A program made the position numbers and the translations under genes. Shown piece by piece: positions 15,448-24,634 of a stretch of DNA of 44,078 nt; position 1 is the first letter of the stretch, and each line of letters begins with the position of its first letter. The DNA lies in contig JABGQA010000071.1 of assembly GCA_018644665.1 (NCBI GenBank), positions 1 through 44,078 of the forward strand. Reading direction: 5' to 3'. Under the pieces are notes generated by a model. The model was given only the letters and a program-made list of their open reading frames with translations. It was not told where the DNA came from and did not search any database. The stretch is from Candidatus Poribacteria bacterium. GTDB lineage: Bacteria; Poribacteria; WGA-4E; GCA-2687025.

Positions 15448-17970
15448 TTAGCCCGGACTCGATGGCGGCGTCTGCGCCGCAGGAAGACTCGGAAGCTCCG
15501 CGCCGGGAGGGATCGCGCCTTCCTCGTCGCGTTCTATCGGCAGGACTGCGCGCCGAATCACCTCGCCCACATGCTCCACCGGCCGGATGGTCATCTTCTT
15601 GCGCACGTCGGCGGGGATGTCGACCAGATCCTTCTGGTTGTCCTTCGGGATCAGGATCTCGTCGATGCCGAGGCGATGCGCGGCTAGGAGTTTCTCCTTC
15701 AGACCGCCGATCGGCAGCACGTTCCCATGCAACGTGATCTCGCCGGTCATGGCGATGTCGGTGCGGACCCGCCGGCCGCTTAGAGCGGACAGCATCGCCG
15801 TCGCGAGCGTGATCCCCGCCGAAGGCCCGTCCTTGGGCACCGCTCCCTCGGGAACGTGGATGTGGATGTCCCACTTCTGGAAGTCCACGTCCTCTAGTCC
15901 ATGCTCCTGCGCCGCGGATCGCAGGTAACTCAACGCCGTCGTGGCCGACTCGCGCATCACGTCGCCGAGTTGACCCGTGAGCGTCAGGCGACCTTCCTCG
16001 GCGATGGTCGACGGCATCTTCGTAGCTTCGATGGTGATGACATCGCCACCGACCTGCGTGTACACGAGACCGTGCGTCACGCCGACGCGGTCCTTCTTCT
16101 CTGTCTTCGACTGCAAGAAGCGTGGCGGCCCGAGGTACTGCTCGAGGTTCCGCGCGGTGACGGCGATCGGCTTCGCCTGTTCGTCTCCGTCCGCCTTCTC
16201 CGCCGCGGTCTTGTCGGCCTCGGCGACGATGAGCTTGGCGACCTTGCGGCAGATCTTCGTCACCTCGCGCTCGAGGTTTCGCACCCCGGCCTCGCGCGTG
16301 TAGAACTCGACGATGTGGTGCAACGCGCCGTCCGTAAGCCGCAGTTGCTCCTTGCTGAGGCCGTGCGCCACCAACTGCCGTGGCAGCAGGAACTGCTTGG
16401 CGATCTTCATCTTCTCGAGCTCGGTGTAACCCGGAAGCTCGATCACTTCCATGCGGTCCCGCAACGGCTCAGGGATCGCCGGCAACACATTCGCCGTCGT
16501 GATGAACATCACGTTCGACAGGTCGAAGGCGACGTCGAGGTAGTGGTCGCGGAACGTGTTGTTCTGTTCCGGGTCGAGAACCTCGAGGAGCGCGGACGAC
16601 GGGTCTCCCCGGAAGTCCATGCTCATCTTGTCGACTTCGTCCAAGAGGAACAGGGGATCCTTGGTGCCGGCGTCGCGCATGCCCTGCAAGACGCGTCCCG
16701 GGATGGAGCCGATGTACGTCCGGCGGTGTCCACGTATCTCCGCCTCGTCCCTTACGCCGCCCAGCGACATGCGCACGAACTCACGGCCTGTCGCCCGCGC
16801 GATCGACCGTCCGAGGGAAGTCTTTCCGACGCCTGGAGGCCCAACGAAGCACAGTATCGGCCCGTGTATGCGTTCGACTAGCTTCATCACGGCCAGGTAC
16901 TCGACGATCCGCTCTTTGACCTTCTTCAGGCCGTAGTGGTCTTCGTCAAGCATCTTCATCGCGTCGCGGAGTTCGATCTTCGCCTCGCTCGCCTTGTCCC
17001 AGGGGAGGGACAGCAGCCAGTCGATATAGCTGCGGATGACACCGGATTCCGCGGACATCGGAGGCATCTGGTCCAACCGGTCGACTTCCTTGAGGCCCTT
17101 CTCCTCGGCCTCCTCGGTCATCTTGGCTTCCTTGATGCGCTCGCGAAGCTCTTCCGTGTCGTTGCCGTCTACGCCGCGGCCCAACTCCTTCTGGATCGCC
17201 TTGAGCTTCTCCGTCAGGTAGTACTCGCGCTGGGTCTTCTCGACCTGCTTCTTGACCTGGGCGGTCAGCTTCTCCTCAATGTCGATGATCTCGAGCAGGT
17301 CGCCGACCATCTCGATGACCATCTCGATCCTGTCCTTGGCCTTCAACGTGTGGAGGACACGCTGAAGCTGCTCGTATGCCAGGTTCAGGTTGTTGGGCTC
17401 TTTCTGCCCGCAGTAGAACGCGACGAGGTCCGCCAACTGCCCTGGGTGGGCCTCGTTGGTGATAAGCGACTCGTCCTCGTGGCTTGGGCTGCGGCTGGTC
17501 TTTGCGTTGTAGTCCTCGAACGCTTTCAGCAGGCGCCCTGTGAGGGCGTCCATGTCGTCCTTGTCGCTCGCCTCGATCGGCGCGTTCTCGACGATGCGCA
17601 CGCGGGCGACGAACATCTCGTCTTCTTCGGTGACGTCCAGCACGATGGCCCGCGCGTACGCCTCTACGATGATCTTGATCTCGCCCTTGGGCGTCTCCAG
17701 GTTCTCCAGGATAGACGCCACCGCGCCGACTTCGTAGAAATCCCCTTCGCCCGGCTGGCTGTTGCCGGTCTTCTGCGTGAGCAGCAGCACGTCGCCTTCC
17801 CCAGCGAGGGCGTGCCGCACGGCGTTGATGCTGCGGGGCCGCGCCGCCCAGAGCGGCGGCTTCGAGGGCATGCCCAGGGGCAGTATGACGCGCTCTTCTT
17901 TCAGCGCGATGATGGGCAGGTGGCGGATGGTCTCTAGATAGCCGGTCGGATTACGTCGCTTACGCCTCAT
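15448..17970 (-). CDS. lon: ATP-dependent Lon protease (LonA)
   Basis: An 840-residue LonA, the cytoplasmic hexameric AAA+ protease that removes misfolded and regulatory proteins. The order is usual: LAN substrate-binding domain (about 15-220, from [18 protein letters not shown]), a helical linker ([18 protein letters not shown]), the AAA+ module with Walker [10 protein letters not shown] and Walker [10 protein letters not shown], and the protease domain with catalytic S717 in PKDGPSAG and K760 in [12 protein letters not shown]. The C-terminal 20 residues are a Pro/Ala/Ser tail beyond the conserved domain. Length is near the family norm of about 800. The ATG at 17970 is preceded by no strong ribosome-binding site. 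It stands alone with its own terminator. Confidence 0.97.
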   Translation of the reverse strand: MRRKRRNPTGYLETIRHLPIIALKEERVILPLGMPSKPPLWAARPRSINAVRHALAGEGDVLLLTQKTGNSQPGEGDFYEVGAVASILENLETPKGEIKIIVEAYARAIVLDVTEEDEMFVARVRIVENAPIEASDKDDMDALTGRLLKAFEDYNAKTSRSPSHEDESLITNEAHPGQLADLVAFYCGQKEPNNLNLAYEQLQRVLHTLKAKDRIEMVIEMVGDLLEIIDIEEKLTAQVKKQVEKTQREYYLTEKLKAIQKELGRGVDGNDTEELRERIKEAKMTEEAEEKGLKEVDRLDQMPPMSAESGVIRSYIDWLLSLPWDKASEAKIELRDAMKMLDEDHYGLKKVKERIVEYLAVMKLVERIHGPILCFVGPPGVGKTSLGRSIARATGREFVRMSLGGVRDEAEIRGHRRTYIGSIPGRVLQGMRDAGTKDPLFLLDEVDKMSMDFRGDPSSALLEVLDPEQNNTFRDHYLDVAFDLSNVMFITTANVLPAIPEPLRDRMEVIELPGYTELEKMKIAKQFLLPRQLVAHGLSKEQLRLTDGALHHIVEFYTREAGVRNLEREVTKICRKVAKLIVAEADKTAAEKADGDEQAKPIAVTARNLEQYLGPPRFLQSKTEKKDRVGVTHGLVYTQVGGDVITIEATKMPSTIAEEGRLTLTGQLGDVMRESATTALSYLRSAAQEHGLEDVDFQKWDIHIHVPEGAVPKDGPSAGITLATAMLSALSGRRVRTDIAMTGEITLHGNVLPIGGLKEKLLAAHRLGIDEILIPKDNQKDLVDIPADVRKKMTIRPVEHVGEVIRRAVLPIERDEEGAIPPGAELPSLPAAQTPPSSPG

Positions 17971-20043
17971 CGTGTTGCCACACCGTTCTCAATTCGTTGG
18001 GTAGTCTGCGGGCTTGGGCGATGCGTTGGCGGAAGGTCAAGAGCCGTACCGCGCGAGCGATGGGCGCCGCGCTTCTACACTGCCGGGCGGTTCGTTCTCC
18101 GTCTGCATAGGAGCCCCAGTCAGCTTGGTTTCTCCCAACCCCGAGCACGCTGAGTATACAGCATCGAATCCATGACCTAAGTATATGCCCGCCACAAGGG
18201 CATTTCAAGAAGCCACCGGGGCCGCGGATACCTGGATCGAGGGGGCCTGTGAGCGCGATCATCTGGCATAACCAGCATGGCATCGACGACCGCGTCGCGC
18301 TGGCTGTTGCCTCGATACTCCCAACCGTCGAAGCGCCACGCGGCGGCTTACGAGGCACGTCCGGCGGCGTCGGCGACAGCGCTCCTCCGAAGCTGGGCCA
18401 ACGGCAGAAGGCGCATCGGATGGTTCCTGCGTGTACCGACGCTCCAGAGGGTAGGCAGCGCTGGACGGTGCAACTGCCAGCGTGCTTGGTGGTGGCGTCG
18501 GAATCGTGGGTCAACGCTCCGACGAGAAGGCTCGGCGGCCCCTGGCAAACAGGCCAGTCCGTGGCAGGAGTACACGTGGCGTCTGCTGAAGCTGACTGCA
18601 GAACGCGTCGAGTGCATGGACCACAGGCTGACCCTGAACGTCGAGACGTACGACGCCTTGCGTCCGGCAGCCCGCCTCGATGAGCGTCCTTCCCAGGCGT
18701 TGGGGACGCGCGGGGTCCGCGGCCTACGGCGCTGGGTCCGTAACAACGCGAGGACTGCGAGTATCGGCGTCTCGGCACGCGCAACCTGTTGGTCACGCTC
18801 GGCCCGCATCGCGGATGGCGTCGGGTTCATCCCGTTGAGCACTGCGGGAGGATGGGTTGCGCTGAGAGCGTGCGGGAGGCAGTCGAGGACAAGTGTCCGG
18901 AAGCGGAGTTGACACAGGACCCACGTGGGCTGGGTCACGTCGAGGTGGTTGCGCGCTAGGCCGAGTCGAGTGCGTCCGCTGGGAACGCAGTCATAGACCG
19001 GTACAGAGTGGTTTCCGTTCGCGGACGCGTGTCGAACCGAACTGGCGGCGCCGTCGCCTGACGTGCTCGCGCTCTTCCGCGAGTCCGGTTCGCCCGAACA
19101 AGCCTCGCGCACGTAGCCCAGCGGTGGCCCTAACAGGGTCCACACGAGGATGCCACAGGCACACATGCGGCATTCCGCGACGCGTGGCGTGTGTACCCCT
19201 GCTAGACGCGGAAGCTGCATGCGTTGGTACCGGGCCTGCGACGGCCGGTACCAACGCATCGCAGCAGTCTGCGGACCTCGCCATCCAGGGTCGCCGACCA
19301 CCCATCCTCAGCCCACGAGACCTGTCCAGAACACGCGCAAGGGTAGACGAAGGTCCTGACGCGTATCGACCATTCCTTCTCAGTCAAGAATGCACACCAT
19401 GTACGGCACGTCCGACAAGTACCGCAGGCTTACTTCGCGATGACCATGCGTCGCGATCACGGCCGATGTCCCGTGCGGATCTCGCACAAGTAGACCCGCT
19501 AGCTACTCGCCCGTCCTTCCGGTCCCCATCGGGGCCTCGCCGCGCCCAATGTATCTGTCTCGCCACCGCACAGGACAGTTCGCTGGGAGCGGGTGGCTCG
19601 ATGCAGGCGATGCCGGATACCCACTGGTGCATGTTGCGAGGATGCATCACCCAAGGCCATGGACTGGACGCCCTATCGAGCGTGAGGTGAGCGCCTCACG
19701 AGCGGCGCCGATACGACGTTGATCGTGCCGACGTGCCACAACATGTTGGGACTTCTTCGGTGGCGCGATTCGCTGGATTTCGGCTCTCTGTAGAGGCGGT
19801 AAGCCCACACTGTGCTGTGGTCGAAGAGGCCCCATACGTAGTGGTGAGCGGGAATCCCATGCCATAACGACTCGCGGTACAAAGCTCGTGGACGACGGGA
19901 TTGTATCAGATGAGATTCGGGACGATTATAGTGACGATAGTGTCGCGTTGCTTTGCACCGAGCCCCTGCGCCCGGAGTGCGGCGCGCGCATCGGAGGTGG
20001 CCACTTCGGCACGTATCCGCAATGGCGAATGTAGGAGGAGGAA
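17971..20043. other. Two-kilobase stretch without a recognisable gene
   Basis: Frames of up to 317 residues exist here on both strands (for example 18348-19301 minus and 18277-18912 plus). Their translations are rich in Arg, Ser, Pro and Cys, mutually overlapping, and show no motif or good ribosome-binding site. They are probably chance open frames in GC-rich DNA. It contains a perfect 15-bp hairpin at 19219-19259. A TATAGT box at 19927-19932 lies about 110 bases before the cupin gene and might be its -10 element. The stretch could be a decayed gene region, a large leader or host to an unannotated RNA. Confidence 0.5.
19219..19259. repeat. Perfect 15-bp inverted repeat (stem-loop) in gene-free DNA
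   Basis: ATGCGTTGGTACCGG (19219-19233) is matched exactly by its reverse complement at 19245-19259 across 11 bases. There is no following T-run on either strand and no gene end within 700 bases, so a simple terminator is unlikely. It may be part of a structured RNA or the footprint of a mobile element. Confidence 0.75.
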
Positions 20044-20760
20044 GTGCTCGTGAAGAGAACGCTGCCATTCATCGGCCTGGCTCTCGGTATCGCAATGATC
20101 GCGGTCTATGGCTGGGGTGTCAGTCATTCGACGGACGCCAAGGAAGCGCGGGATCTGCCACCTGAGCCAACGGTGACGTACTCCGCGGAGGACGCAACGT
20201 CTGGGGAGCGGATCGAACACGGCGAGTCGATGTCCGATGTCGAAGAAGCAAGGTACGCGCTACATGCCCAGCACCATGCTCACACCGCTCTCGAGACGCG
20301 GAAGATCCCAGGCGGCTTCGAACAGCCAGACATGACATCGGTCGCGGATTTCGCTCTCTCCAAAGACGACCTGGTCGTGATCAACCCCGGCCCTGGTGAG
20401 TACGTTCATGTGATGGAAGGGCAAAGACACGGATACCAGAACCTGACCGTAGGAATCACCTACACGGCTCCGGGCGGCGCGCCGCCGATGCACACGCACG
20501 TGGGTGAAGAGGCGCATGTGCTCACAGAACGACAGAAGATCCTCTACGCCCTGGGCGACGACGTTTTCGTGATGGAAGGTCCATACGTCGTCAACATTCC
20601 CCCGATGGTCCCACACTCGTTCCAGAATCTGGACGACGAGGTAGCGGAACTTGTCGTGATCTTCCCTACCAATGTGTGGGAATACGACGTTCTGGACTAC
20701 TTCCCGTTCTCGACTCCTGAATCACAGGCAATCGCGGAAGAAGCCAGACAGGGCCAGTAG
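20044..20760 (+). CDS. Membrane-anchored cupin-domain protein
   Basis: A 238-residue protein with one N-terminal membrane segment or uncleaved signal (LPFIGLALGIAMIAVYGWGV). A charged spacer leads to a cupin beta-barrel at about 130-225. Cupin motif 1 is GGAPPMHTHVGEEAHVL with metal-binding His-x-His and Glu; motif 2 is VNIPPMVPHSFQN with the second His. Such domains bind a metal and act as enzymes or ligand sensors outside the membrane; no specific function is indicated. AGGAGG at 20033-20038 supports GTG 20044 (spacing five) or GTG 20050 (spacing eleven). It appears monocistronic, with a bulged inverted repeat about 110 bases downstream. Confidence 0.8.
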   Translation: MLVKRTLPFIGLALGIAMIAVYGWGVSHSTDAKEARDLPPEPTVTYSAEDATSGERIEHGESMSDVEEARYALHAQHHAHTALETRKIPGGFEQPDMTSVADFALSKDDLVVINPGPGEYVHVMEGQRHGYQNLTVGITYTAPGGAPPMHTHVGEEAHVLTERQKILYALGDDVFVMEGPYVVNIPPMVPHSFQNLDDEVAELVVIFPTNVWEYDVLDYFPFSTPESQAIAEEARQGQ

Positions 20761-21132
20761 ACACAAGCTGCGTAGGATGAACTGGCATGCGCGAGGAGTC
20801 GGCCTCGCTACGAACGCCCGCAGGACTGTGGCTCGCCGCCGGCTGCCGCGGAACATCCACCAATGGCGAGTGTTGGCATGGCACCTAGGGCCCCATTGCC
20901 AACGTTATCGGAAGGGCGGCGGGCACACGCCCCGCACGCGCAGCAACTACGTGGATGAGGCGGGAACGACGGTGCAATTGCTGGTTAGCGTGCCCCAACG
21001 AGGCGGAAGTCGCCATCAACCCCGTGCCGCACCTGGGCGCGAGAAGTCCGCCGTTAAGTAGTATGGTGGCCCGCCCACTGCACTCACGCGAGCTGCCATC
21101 GACCCCGCCTGGCCGCCAAGTGGTTTCGCCGT
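20761..21132. other. Intergenic stretch between convergent genes
   Basis: About 370 bases between the cupin gene and the end of the propeller kinase. No gene-like frame was seen. It holds one imperfect inverted repeat at 20872-20903. Confidence 0.45.
20872..20903. repeat. Imperfect inverted repeat, possible weak terminator
   Basis: GTTGGCATGG (20872-20881) pairs with CCATTGCCAAC (20893-20903) with one bulged base and an 11-base loop. It lies between convergent genes and lacks a T-run. Confidence 0.4.
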
Positions 21133-24100
21133 CTAGTCGGCCAACGGGGTTTCGATGAACAGGCTCGTGCCTTCGCCTGGAGTGGACTCGAATCTCACAG
21201 AACCCGCGAGCGATCGCATCCGTTCCTGCATCGCGAGCAACCCGAAGCGATCCTGTACTGGCCCGGCTAGCGCGGCGTCCACGTCGAAGCCCACACCATC
21301 GTCCTCCACGACTACCAAGAGACGGTCTGGGCGTGTGTGGACCACGATGCTGACGTTTGCTGCCTGTGCATGCTCAGCGATGTTCATCATCGCCGCGCGG
21401 ACTACTTGGTATACGGCAGCCTTCACGAGCTGGTGGCGATCCGGAGGCTCGCGATCTCCCTGGACATGAACCGCGATACCTCGTTGGCTCTGGAAGCGCT
21501 TGCCGTCTTGCTCTAGTGTCGCGACGAGCCCGAGATGTTCCAGCGTGCTGGGATAGACCTCAAACGACAGCGTGCGCACCTCTTCGATCGCTTGTGTGGC
21601 GAACTGGCGCAGTCTCCTAGATTCCCGCTGCACTTCCGTCACATCGGTCGTCTGGGAGAGAACCCTCAATCCGACGAGGAGAGACGACAGGGCCTGTCCA
21701 GCGCGGTCGTGGAGATCCCTGGCGATACGAGCCCGTTCCGCTTCCTGTGCCGTCATGACTTGCGCGATGAGTTGGGAGCGCTCGTCCTCCGCCTGCTCGA
21801 GGGACTCCAGAGCCGTCTGCCTCTCGGCCAGCGCTTGCCTGGTCCTCTCCGCTTCCTTCTGCCGGGTCATGTCGGTCAGGACGCCATGGACGGCCCACTG
21901 CCCCTCGCCGACCTGCTCAATCGTGACGTCCTCGTGCAACCACCGGACGTGCCCGTCGCGGTCGACACATCGGTACTCCTGGTCGTAGCCTGCTGCGCCG
22001 TCTCGGATCGCTCCGTTGCCCACATGGTTCATCGACTCACGGTCCTCGGGGAACACGCTCCGTAACCAAGCGGCGTGGTGATCCTCTTCCGGGCGCGTAT
22101 CGAGTGGCAGGAAGGCATGGAACTCGGCTTCGTCTCTACGCAAGGGCGTCCAGTGGAACTCTCCGTGGACGTCCTCGACACGGCAGTGCCAGAGCAAGGC
22201 CCGCGCCTCGCGCGTGACGTGGCTGAGACGTTGGGTCTGCCATTGAATCTCCGTCTCCGCGTCCTCGAGTTGGCCGGTCTGTTCGTCGATGATCCGGCCA
22301 AGTTCAGTAATCTCCTGATCGCGCCGGTCCGCTTCCACGTGGATGGCCACGTCTACCGGTGATGCGGACTCGACTAGGTCGCGGTTGACGGCCTTGACCC
22401 TGAAGACGTAGTCACCAGGAGCGAGGTCGTAGTAGACGACTTCCTCTGCCCCTGTCGACTTCCACCCTTCATCGACGCCTTCGAGCGTGTACGTATAGCG
22501 CATGTTCGTCGTCATCAGGCTGGCGCCGCGGTACACGACTCGCACACGTCCACGGCCAGCGGTTGCTGTAACGGAAGCAGACCCGTCGTGCCATTCGCCG
22601 GTGTCTACACCGATGATCCGGATCGAGGGAGGATGGGGAGGGCCAGGCGTATAGCGCCGGACCCCTCGATATGTGCCGATCACGATGCTGCCATCGAGGC
22701 CCTGCGCGATCGCGGGAGCGTGGTTGGAGGGCAAGCCGTCGTCCTCGGTCAACGTCTGGACGTTGCTGCCGTGGAACTGGAACGCGCCGGCCCCAAGCGT
22801 GGTTCCCCACAGACGTCCAGCGCGGTCGACGAGAACGCGTTTCACCGCTCCGGGCGGGAGCCCGTCCAGCGCGGTAAGGCTTGTGAACGATGACTCCTCG
22901 AGGCAGCTCACGCCGACGCGTGTGCCGATCCACAGACGGTCATCCGGGCCCGCTATGATATGCAGGATCTCGTCGTGCAACAGACCGTGGGTTGTCGTGT
23001 ACGTGCGGAAGTGGTGGCCGTCGTATCGAGTCAGTCCGCCGCCGTTGTAGCTCCCAAACCACATGTCGCCGCTCGCGTCCTGACACACCGTGGAGATGTG
23101 GTCGCTGGGAAGCCCATCCCGTGCTGTGAACAGGACGTCGCCACCTCCATCGTGCCGCAAGACGCCGGACCTCGTGGCGACCCATACCGCCCCGTCAGCG
23201 GTCTCGTATATGTCGAGGATCTCGGGCGTCTCCGCCCACACACGGGCGAACATACGCGCCGGCTCGAAGCTGAGGATGTCGGAGCGATCCGCGAACAGGA
23301 ACACCCCCTGTCCATGTGTGCCCACCCAGAGCCGGCCTTGGCTGTCCGGCAGGATGCATGCCACGCGGCTACCGAGGTCGAGACGTTCCTCTTGGTCGTC
23401 CAGCCAAGTGAGTGTGGAACGACACCCCCACCAGAGTCGGCCTTCGGGATCCAGCGCCATCGCCTCCTGCACCGGGTCATCCGATACGTGTGCCATTCCA
23501 GGCGGAAGGTTGGAGAGGCCGCCGTGCCAGCACGAGAACCAGAGACCGCCCTCGCTGTCCTCGGCGATGTCGTGCACGTCACAGTGGGCGAGACCTTCGG
23601 CAATAGAGAACGACGCGAATCGGGCGCCGTCGTAGCGCCACACGCCGTCATGCTGCGTGCCGATCCACAGACTGCCGTGGCGGTCTTCATGTAAGGAAGA
23701 TATGTAACCGTCGGGAGCGCTGGCTTCTTGGACGAACCGTGGGGTCGCGCCGCTCTCGTAGCGGCATAGACCGGCGTCGTACGTCCCAACCCAGACAGAT
23801 CCGTCGCATCTGACGCATAGGCTTGTCACATCCTCTGATGGCAGCCCATGCTCAACGCCGTAACGGGTGGTCGACCCCGCGTGGACGAGGTAGAGCCCGC
23901 GGCCGGTTCCGGCCAAGATCGCGCCGCGTTCGTCCTGTGCTAACGCTCGGACATCGGTTGCTTCTCGCCCTGGCATCAGCGGGTACGCCGTGCTGACCCC
24001 CTGCTCGTACGTCAGTAAGTCCGTGCGGGTGCCGACCCAGACTACGCCATCGCGATCCTCCAAGAGTGATCGTATGGATGTCTCGCCTGTCCCGACCTCC

Positions 24101-24474
24101 GCGGCAACCAGCAGACCTTCTTGGAACCTCGCGAGTCCTCGGTCGGTGCCAACCCATAGCTCTTGGGATTGGGTCAGTAACAGACAACGGACGTAGTTGT
24201 CCGGCAGACCATCTGCCGTGGTGAACCTATGGAACGAGTACCCGTCGAAGCAGGAGAGCCCGCGACGCCTCGAGCCGCTCCACAACTGTCCGACGTCGTC
24301 AGCAAGCACACAGCGGCTATCGTGGGTCATACCCGACCGGTGATCGAAACGCCGCCAGCAGCCCGCGGTTACTTCCATGACCTTGCCCTGCCCTGCTCCC
24401 ATCCCTACCGCAGCATACATCGACAGGCGGGCTTCGTCTCGTGGTGCTGCCGTCTCTGTCAGCGTCATTGACAT
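21133..24474 (-). CDS. Histidine kinase with 14 Reg_prop propeller blades, Y_Y_Y domain, PAS, HisKA_3 and HATPase; no export signal or membrane segment
   Basis: A 1,113-residue kinase from ATG 24474. Residues about 25-610 hold 14 two-component propeller (Reg_prop) repeats of the form W-V-G-T-x-x-G-L, enough for two seven-bladed propellers. A Y_Y_Y domain follows at about 618-710, a short coiled coil, a PAS domain at about 760-885 (HVRWLHEDV, then GVLTDMTRQKEAE), HisKA_3 with H922 in ARDLHDRAGQAL, and a HATPase with VEDDGVGFD and FGLLAMQERM. In the usual hybrid sensors this architecture has a signal peptide and a membrane segment after Y_Y_Y. Here the N-terminus is hydrophilic and the Y_Y_Y-to-PAS junction (HVEADRRDQEITELG) is charged. 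Open frame continues to 25047 but lacks a signal peptide too. It is divergent from the six-PAS kinase; its partner is presumably one of the NarL-type regulators. Confidence 0.9.
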   Translation of the reverse strand: MSMTLTETAAPRDEARLSMYAAVGMGAGQGKVMEVTAGCWRRFDHRSGMTHDSRCVLADDVGQLWSGSRRRGLSCFDGYSFHRFTTADGLPDNYVRCLLLTQSQELWVGTDRGLARFQEGLLVAAEVGTGETSIRSLLEDRDGVVWVGTRTDLLTYEQGVSTAYPLMPGREATDVRALAQDERGAILAGTGRGLYLVHAGSTTRYGVEHGLPSEDVTSLCVRCDGSVWVGTYDAGLCRYESGATPRFVQEASAPDGYISSLHEDRHGSLWIGTQHDGVWRYDGARFASFSIAEGLAHCDVHDIAEDSEGGLWFSCWHGGLSNLPPGMAHVSDDPVQEAMALDPEGRLWWGCRSTLTWLDDQEERLDLGSRVACILPDSQGRLWVGTHGQGVFLFADRSDILSFEPARMFARVWAETPEILDIYETADGAVWVATRSGVLRHDGGGDVLFTARDGLPSDHISTVCQDASGDMWFGSYNGGGLTRYDGHHFRTYTTTHGLLHDEILHIIAGPDDRLWIGTRVGVSCLEESSFTSLTALDGLPPGAVKRVLVDRAGRLWGTTLGAGAFQFHGSNVQTLTEDDGLPSNHAPAIAQGLDGSIVIGTYRGVRRYTPGPPHPPSIRIIGVDTGEWHDGSASVTATAGRGRVRVVYRGASLMTTNMRYTYTLEGVDEGWKSTGAEEVVYYDLAPGDYVFRVKAVNRDLVESASPVDVAIHVEADRRDQEITELGRIIDEQTGQLEDAETEIQWQTQRLSHVTREARALLWHCRVEDVHGEFHWTPLRRDEAEFHAFLPLDTRPEEDHHAAWLRSVFPEDRESMNHVGNGAIRDGAAGYDQEYRCVDRDGHVRWLHEDVTIEQVGEGQWAVHGVLTDMTRQKEAERTRQALAERQTALESLEQAEDERSQLIAQVMTAQEAERARIARDLHDRAGQALSSLLVGLRVLSQTTDVTEVQRESRRLRQFATQAIEEVRTLSFEVYPSTLEHLGLVATLEQDGKRFQSQRGIAVHVQGDREPPDRHQLVKAAVYQVVRAAMMNIAEHAQAANVSIVVHTRPDRLLVVVEDDGVGFDVDAALAGPVQDRFGLLAMQERMRSLAGSVRFESTPGEGTSLFIETPLAD

Positions 24475-24634
24475 CTCCACATCTCCACATCTGCCAGACA
24501 CTGGCACGGGTACATCGACGTTCCTGATCGCATCGATGGTGAACCGTGTTCGCGCCTCGGTGGCCGAAGGTCGAGCATGCGGTATCGTTGTCGGATGGAG
24601 GCGACTCAGTCCGCGATGATGGACGGGGAGGCGT

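Noticed and set aside
15901..17937. Two long plus-strand frames opposite lon (326 and 333 residues)
   Set aside because: They mirror conserved lon codons. Leu/Asp/Val/Arg repeats without motifs mark them as shadows.
18348..19301. 317-residue open frame on the minus strand
   Set aside because: The composition is Arg/Ser/Pro-rich, there is no ribosome-binding site or motif, and it overlaps equally long frames on the other strand. It looks like chance openness in GC-rich DNA.
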